In this document: one piece after another, positions 59,703 to 64,000 of the stretch
How the letters are laid out: each line of letters begins with the position of its first letter
How positions within the stretch are numbered: position 1 is the first letter of the stretch
Source of the DNA: CAWAPS01 sp963783945
Lineage (GTDB): Bacteria > Actinomycetota > Acidimicrobiia > Acidimicrobiales > Palsa-688
DNA: 64,000 nucleotides
NCBI GenBank assembly: GCA_963783945.1
Contig: CAWAPS010000006.1
Location: 124,001 to 188,000 of the forward strand
Direction of reading: 5' to 3'
Translations under genes and position numbers: made by a program
The notes under the pieces: generated by a model
What the model saw: the letters and a program-made list of their open reading frames with translations, nothing else
What the model was told of the DNA's origin: nothing
The model's database searches: none

Positions 59703-60880
59703 CAAGTTCCGAATCACCACGCGGACTCACGTCGCTGTCAAAGCTGCGCGTGGTCGAACTAGGGGTGTGGGTGGCCGCTCCGGCCGCCGCCGCGCTGTTG
59801 GCAGACTGGGGCGCCGATGTGATCAAGGTCGAGCCCCCGGCTGGAGATCCGATGCGCTACGTATTCGGTTCCCTGGGCATACAGGATGACTTTCCGAACC
59901 CGGCATTCGCTCTGGACAACCGGGGCAAGCGGAGCGTAGCCCTCGACCTCCGCCAGCCGTCCGAGCGACAGCACCTCGAGGATCTGCTCGCTACAGCGGA
60001 CGTGTTTATCACCAACCTGCGGCCGGACGCCCTCGACCGCCTGGACCTCGAGCCCGGAGCGACTGTTGGTCGCCACCCCCGCCTGGTGTACTGCAGCGTC
60101 AGCGGGTACGGACTCCGCGGTGATGATCGCAACCGCCCGGCCTACGACCTGGGCGCATTCTGGGCTCGCTCCGGTCTGTCGGTCCAGATGGCCGACAGCA
60201 GCGGGGCCCCGCTGAACGCGCGCGGGGGTGTCGGAGACCACGTGACCGGGCTGGCCGCCCTGTCCGGGATCCTGGCCGCCGTGCTCGAACAACGCCAGAC
60301 CGGGAAGGGTGGCGTCGTGGAAATCTCCCTCATCCGGGCCGGCGCCTACGTACTTGGCTGGGATCTGGGGATCCAGATGACGCTGGGCAAGGTCGCGGGG
60401 TCGGACCCCCGGCACCGCAACCAGGCACCTCTGTTGAACCCGTACCGTGCCGGGGACGGCCGGTGGTTCTTCTTCACCGGCCTCGAAGCCGAGCGTCACC
60501 TGCCCGCCGTATGCCGCGCTCTCGGCCGGCCGGATCTGCTGGAGGACCCCCGCTTCGCCTCTGCGTCAACCCTCCGCCGCAATCGGGTAGAGGTGATCGC
60601 GATCCTCGACGAGATAGTCGCCACCCGGCCGCTGTCCGAGTGGGCGGAATGCTTCGATCGTGAAGGTGTGTGGTGGGCGCCGGCCCATTCCCCCGCCGAA
60701 GTAGTAGAGGATCCGCAGTTGGTGGCCAACGACGGGTTTGTTCACATCCCTGGCCCGGACGGCTCAGCGCAGCGATCGATCAACGGCCCGGTCAGCTTTT
60801 GGGAGCTTCCCTTCGGAGACCCGGGGCCCGTGCCCGGCCTGGGCGAACACACCGACGAGGTGATCGGAGAGCTTCAGTAG
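59699..60880 (+). CDS. CaiB/BaiF-type CoA-transferase
   Basis: A 393-residue class III CoA-transferase: LRVVELGVWVAAPAAAALL, GADVIKVEPPAGDPMRYV, KRSVALDLRQPSERQ, VFITNLRPDALDRL and GKGGVVEISLIRAGAYVLG. The position of the catalytic Asp of formyl-CoA transferase appears to be Arg (in SLIRA), so either the alignment is shifted or catalysis differs. It overlaps the ligase gene by 4 bp. It may use the ligase product as CoA donor. Confidence 0.9.
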   Translation: MTSSESPRGLTSLSKLRVVELGVWVAAPAAAALLADWGADVIKVEPPAGDPMRYVFGSLGIQDDFPNPAFALDNRGKRSVALDLRQPSERQHLEDLLATADVFITNLRPDALDRLDLEPGATVGRHPRLVYCSVSGYGLRGDDRNRPAYDLGAFWARSGLSVQMADSSGAPLNARGGVGDHVTGLAALSGILAAVLEQRQTGKGGVVEISLIRAGAYVLGWDLGIQMTLGKVAGSDPRHRNQAPLLNPYRAGDGRWFFFTGLEAERHLPAVCRALGRPDLLEDPRFASASTLRRNRVEVIAILDEIVATRPLSEWAECFDREGVWWAPAHSPAEVVEDPQLVANDGFVHIPGPDGSAQRSINGPVSFWELPFGDPGPVPGLGEHTDEVIGELQ

Positions 60881-60975
60881 GTCCGCGCCGCCGCCCCGAT
60901 CACATCCGGCTGCCGGCCGCGGGACGGCATGACGGGCGGCTCCGGTAGTGTCTGAGCGATCGTTCGGAGGCAAGG

Positions 60976-61893
60976 TTGCGAGAACCCCGTTCGCGTCGCT
61001 CGGAGCTGGCGACGCCCGCCAGTAGCGAAACAATGTGCGAAAAGGCGGCCCGTTCGGGCGCCGATCTGGTGTTCCTCGATCTGGAGGACGCCTGCGCTCC
61101 CGTGGCGAAGGAAGCGGCCCGGGCGACGGCCGTGTCCGCCCTCACCGAGCTGGATTGGGGCCGAACCACTCGGGCCGTGAGGGTGAACGGCCTCGATACG
61201 CCGTGGTGCTACGGGGACATCATCGAGGTGGTGTCCGGCGCCAGGGAATCACTGGACACCATCATCGTCCCGAAGGCGCGTTCCGGCCGCGACGTTTGGT
61301 GGGTTGACGTGCTCCTGACCCAGATTGAAAGCAAGCTCGCGATCAAGACGCCGATAGCCCTCGAGGTCCTCATCGAGGAGTCAGAAGGCCTGGCGAACGC
61401 GGTGGAGATCGCCCGATCCAGCAACCGGATCGACGCGATCATCTTCGGTGCCGGGGACCTCTCGGCATCACAACGAGCCCGGGTCGACGGCAACTTCGAC
61501 CCGGTGAGCCCCTATCCCGGGGACTTCTGGCATTTCGCGAGAGTCCAGGTCGTCACCGCGGCGCGGGTAGCGGGGATCGACGCCATCGACGCTCCATATC
61601 CCGCCTACCAGGACCCCGAGGGGTACCGGCGGGCCGCCGTGCACGCCAGCCTCCTCGGTTTCGACGGCAAGTGGGCCATCCATCCCGCTCAGATACCGAT
61701 CGCCAACGAGGTGTTCATGCCCACCCCGGAGGAGATCGAGTCGGCTAGAGCAGCGGTGGATGCCTACAGGTCTGCAGAGGCCGGCGGCGTGGGCGCCATA
61801 GGGCGTGACGGAAGGCTGGTGGACGCCGCCCACATGCGTCACGCCGCCAACACCTTGCACAAAGCGGCGCTGGCGACGGGCCAGGCAAACTGA
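60976..61893 (+). CDS. HpcH/HpaI-CitE family lyase (L-malyl-CoA/citramalyl-CoA lyase-like)
   Basis: A 305-residue TIM-barrel lyase. TTG at 60976 has GGAGG 5 nt upstream. Seen: LVFLDLEDACAPVAKEAAR (metal/substrate Glu-Asp), AVRVNGLDTPW, IIVPKARS, ALEVLIEE, FGAGDLSAS and GKWAIHPAQI. Relatives cleave malyl-, citramalyl- or methylmalyl-CoA, giving glyoxylate or pyruvate plus an acyl-CoA. As the last gene of the ligase/CoA-transferase run, it could perform the final carbon-carbon cleavage (inference). Confidence 0.9.
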   Translation: MREPRSRRSELATPASSETMCEKAARSGADLVFLDLEDACAPVAKEAARATAVSALTELDWGRTTRAVRVNGLDTPWCYGDIIEVVSGARESLDTIIVPKARSGRDVWWVDVLLTQIESKLAIKTPIALEVLIEESEGLANAVEIARSSNRIDAIIFGAGDLSASQRARVDGNFDPVSPYPGDFWHFARVQVVTAARVAGIDAIDAPYPAYQDPEGYRRAAVHASLLGFDGKWAIHPAQIPIANEVFMPTPEEIESARAAVDAYRSAEAGGVGAIGRDGRLVDAAHMRHAANTLHKAALATGQAN

Positions 61894-61919
61894 CCCGGCT
61901 GTTGGTCACGGTCGAGATG

Positions 61920-62705
61920 TCAGACGGAGCGCCCGAGTTCCTCCAGGAACGGCTGGGTGTAGGCGATCCGGCCCGTAAGCGTCGAGGGGTCACCCGTGCA
62001 GAGGAGGAGCGCCGTCTCTGAGATCAGGCTGATGTCCTCGGTGTCGGTCTTCGCCAGATCGAGCGTGCCGGCCCCGGGGGTGGCGACCGGCTTCGAGGGC
62101 GCGGCAGCGTTGACGGCTATTCCGCTCTCGTAGAGCTCGGCCGCCAGGCTGATGGTCAGACGATCGAGAGCGGCCTTGACCGTCCCGTACATCCCGAAGC
62201 CGGCCGCTACATCGAATTCCGAGAAGGGTGGACCTGGAGGGCGTTCCCCGGCCAGCGACGTCAAGTTGAGGATCCAGCCCCGCTTTCGCTCCCGCATGTG
62301 CGGCAGCACGAGCTGGGTGAGGTGAAGGGGGGCGAGCACGTGCATCTCCACCATGAGCCGGGCCCGGCGTTCGGGAAACTCGTCGAGGGGCCGCAGGAAG
62401 GTCACGGCCGCGTTGTTGACGAGAATGTCCGGGGGCCCAACCTTCTCGACCACCTCCGCGACCAGCCGCTCGCGGTCCTCGATCCTGGAGATGTCTGCTT
62501 GCACCGTGACCGCAGTTCCCCCCTGCGCCGTTATCTCCTCGCCGGTCTCCCGCAGCGATCCGACGTATCTCGGGTCGGGGTCCATGGTGCGGGCGGTGAG
62601 GGCCACGGTCGCTCCTTCGCCGGCCAATCGCTCGGCGATGGCCTTGCCCAAACCCCGGCTGGCGCCGGTGACCAACGCAACCTTTCCCTCACAAACGTTC
62701 GCCAA
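61920..62705 (-). CDS. SDR family oxidoreductase
   Basis: A 261-residue SDR starting at TTG 62705 behind GAGGAGGGA; the open frame is longer but the family domain starts here. Seen: VTGASRGLGKAIAERL, VALTARTMDPDPRYVGSLR, LVNNAAVTF, catalytic Ser in LTSLAGERP and YGTVK. It belongs with the SDR at 53630-54478 by the shared insert after the second strand. It is convergent with the CitE gene and divergent from the APH-like gene. Confidence 0.87.
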   Translation of the reverse strand: MANVCEGKVALVTGASRGLGKAIAERLAGEGATVALTARTMDPDPRYVGSLRETGEEITAQGGTAVTVQADISRIEDRERLVAEVVEKVGPPDILVNNAAVTFLRPLDEFPERRARLMVEMHVLAPLHLTQLVLPHMRERKRGWILNLTSLAGERPPGPPFSEFDVAAGFGMYGTVKAALDRLTISLAAELYESGIAVNAAAPSKPVATPGAGTLDLAKTDTEDISLISETALLLCTGDPSTLTGRIAYTQPFLEELGRSV

Positions 62706-62830
62706 AGTCCCTCCTCGGTGGCCTGGGACGCGAAACTGGAGTCCCGCTACTCGCTTGCGCTCGAAGCGACTGAGGTTAGATCGTAGACAACAGTCGCCGG
62801 TAGAGGCCAAAGAAGGATGGACGGAACGAC

Positions 62831-63823
62831 ATGGCTGCACTCGAAGTCGACATGAGCGATCTGACCGAGCGTCTGACTCCCATCGGGGTGACGGGCATCC
62901 AACGGTTGCAAGGGGGCGCATCGAGCCTGACCTACCTCGGTGGGCTCGCGGGTGAAAACTCACGGCGAGTGGTGGTCAAGGTCGCTCCCCCGGGAGTACC
63001 ACCGGTGCTCAACCGGGATGTGCTGCGCCAAGCCCGCTTGTTGCGGGCTCTGCACCCGACCGACGTGCCCGTTCCCGAGGTGCTCTGGGAGGACGCAGGT
63101 GACCCCCCGCAGGTTCCGCCGTTGTTCGTGATGAGCTTCGTGGCCGGAGTCTCGTTCGAACCTCTATTCGACGCCGGCGGAGACGACGACGAGAGGGTCG
63201 TCGCGGAAAGGGCCCGCAGTGCCGCCCGCACCCTGGCCGCGCTGCATGCGTTGGAACCACGCCAGGTGGGCCTGGGGGACGAGCCAGTCGTGGGAACCGC
63301 CGAGGAGATAGACCGCTGGTGCCGGCTGCTCGACACGGTAGACCAGACTCTGGTGGCCGGGTGGAAAGACGTAGCCGCCTCTCTGCACGCCAGCGAACCG
63401 CCTGCACTCCCTTCAGCTATCGTCCACGGGGACTTCCGGCTGGGCAACATGCTGGCAGCCGGGTCGACCATCGTGAGCGTGGTCGACTGGGAGATATGGT
63501 CAATCGGGGATCCTCGGGTCGATCTCGGCTGGTTTCTGTTGAATGCCGACCCCGGGGTCTACGAGCGGCCCACCCGGTACGCCTCGGCCCTGCCGACCCT
63601 CGAGGAGCTGACGGCTATCTATGCCGCAACGCTCGGGCGGCAGCCCCCGGCGCTCCACTGGTTCCAGTCACTGGCCTGCTTCAAGTCCGCCGCCACGTGG
63701 TCATTGATCGTGAAGCACAACCGACGGCGGGAGAAGCCCGATCCCGAGATCGAAGACATAGCGGCTTCGCTGCCACGACTGCTCGAGCAGGCGGCCAACC
63801 TGCTGGCCCGTGGGGCCGCATGA
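62831..63823 (+). CDS. Aminoglycoside phosphotransferase (APH)-fold protein
   Basis: A 330-residue kinase-like protein. Seen: GGASSLTYLG (nucleotide loop), RRVVVKVAPP with the ATP-binding Lys, catalytic HGDFRLGNML and metal-binding VVDWEIWSIGDPRVDLGW. In actinobacterial catabolic clusters such proteins lie beside acyl-CoA dehydrogenase genes and are also fused to them; their role is unsettled (possibly kinase of hydroxyacyl or alcohol substrates). ATG 62831 is used; an ATG at 62852 is also possible. Confidence 0.88.
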   Translation: MAALEVDMSDLTERLTPIGVTGIQRLQGGASSLTYLGGLAGENSRRVVVKVAPPGVPPVLNRDVLRQARLLRALHPTDVPVPEVLWEDAGDPPQVPPLFVMSFVAGVSFEPLFDAGGDDDERVVAERARSAARTLAALHALEPRQVGLGDEPVVGTAEEIDRWCRLLDTVDQTLVAGWKDVAASLHASEPPALPSAIVHGDFRLGNMLAAGSTIVSVVDWEIWSIGDPRVDLGWFLLNADPGVYERPTRYASALPTLEELTAIYAATLGRQPPALHWFQSLACFKSAATWSLIVKHNRRREKPDPEIEDIAASLPRLLEQAANLLARGAA

Positions 63824-63922
63824 TCCATGGCGCTGTCGCTTCGACTCTCTGACCGGCCGGGTGATCATCGGTGATCTCGGTCTACGATGTCATCGACTTG
63901 ACATCAGTAAGCTAAGGCTACG

Positions 63923-63961
63923 CCAACCGGTGGGTCCGCAAAGCAACCTCAGGACGGTTGG
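63923..63961 (+). promoter_or_regulatory. Structured leader upstream of the last gene
   Basis: ccaacc (63923-63928) pairs with ggttgg (63956-63961) and gtcc (63934-63937) with ggac (63952-63955), enclosing gcaaagcaacctca. A ttgaca box lies upstream at 63898, so this hairpin would be in the mRNA leader. No known riboswitch family was recognised. Confidence 0.35.
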
Positions 63962-63985
63962 CAACGAACGCTAGGAGATATCTCA

Positions 63986-64000
63986 ATGGGCTCAGGAGAG
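63986..64000 (+). CDS. Start of a gene cut by the right edge
   Basis: ATG at 63986 begins MGSGE and has AGGAGA 8-9 nt upstream. Only five codons are visible, so no product can be named. Confidence 0.4.

Noticed and set aside
63923..63961. GEMM/c-di-GMP or SAM riboswitch
   Set aside because: Only the short gcaaagc word recalls GEMM; the required second stem and conserved segments were not found.
1..64000. tRNA, rRNA, transposase or phage genes
   Set aside because: None was recognised on either strand.

Overview
The window looks like a chromosomal segment of a high-GC actinobacterium. The gene content (many acyl-CoA dehydrogenases, SDRs, CaiB-type CoA-transferases, F420-type LLM oxidoreductases, a DUF35/thiolase pair and APH-like proteins) resembles mycobacterial and acidimicrobial catabolic regions. 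No 16S rRNA or taxonomic marker is present, so this is inference. No tRNA, rRNA, insertion sequence, phage gene or CRISPR array was seen. Four genes are broken, three of them by a single-base frameshift in GC-rich sequence or a homopolymer, so long-read assembly error must be considered.

Layout. 1-3925: branched-chain-amino-acid-type (Liv) uptake, with a lipoprotein receptor and one polypeptide fusing LivH, LivM and LivG (cut by the left edge). 4280-10270: a small alpha-beta-barrel-like protein, three SDRs, a 3-hydroxyisobutyrate-dehydrogenase-like enzyme, and an electron-transfer pair (FAD/2Fe-2S reductase and adrenodoxin-type ferredoxin). 10338-12585: TPP enzyme E1-alpha, E1-beta and a free-standing lipoyl-domain protein. 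13045-18913: KstD-like flavoprotein, LivG, an EthD-like small protein and a LivH-LivM-LivF fusion. 19677-24908: LLM enzyme, MarR, a LuxE-like acyl-protein synthetase, an acyl-CoA dehydrogenase and a SnoaL-like protein. 24920-33008: two adjacent-pair acyl-CoA dehydrogenase operons, a deleted NtaA-type monooxygenase, GntR, an enoyl-CoA hydratase and another acyl-CoA dehydrogenase. 33191-35416: a second E1-alpha/E1-beta/lipoyl module. 35543-43740: SnoaL, CaiB, DsbA-like isomerase, two paralogous aldehyde dehydrogenases (one frameshifted), EthD-like protein, aldo/keto reductase, SDR. 44117-50116: tandem CaiB fusion, TetR, DUF35, thiolase-like protein and a frameshifted amidohydrolase; a shared 20-bp near-palindrome lies upstream of both transcription units. 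50403-56691: SnoaL, Rieske oxygenase, AraC, SDR, amidohydrolase, LLM enzyme. 56979-63823: a probable operon of a small protein, DUF6282-like hydrolase, acyl-CoA ligase, CaiB transferase and CitE/malyl-CoA-lyase-like enzyme, then an SDR and an APH-like protein.

Working model (inference): the region imports and degrades one or more alicyclic or aromatic acids. Substrates would enter through Liv-type transporters, be hydroxylated by the Rieske enzyme (electrons from the reductase and ferredoxin), be activated as CoA thioesters by the ligase or the type III CoA-transferases, and be shortened by acyl-CoA dehydrogenases, hydratase, SDRs and a thiolase/aldolase-like complex. Amidohydrolase, TPP/lipoyl and CitE-type enzymes would do the carbon-carbon cleavages. 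The least familiar elements are the duplicated E1-alpha/E1-beta/free-lipoyl modules without any E2 or E3 gene, the single-chain Liv membrane subunits, and the tandem CaiB protein.
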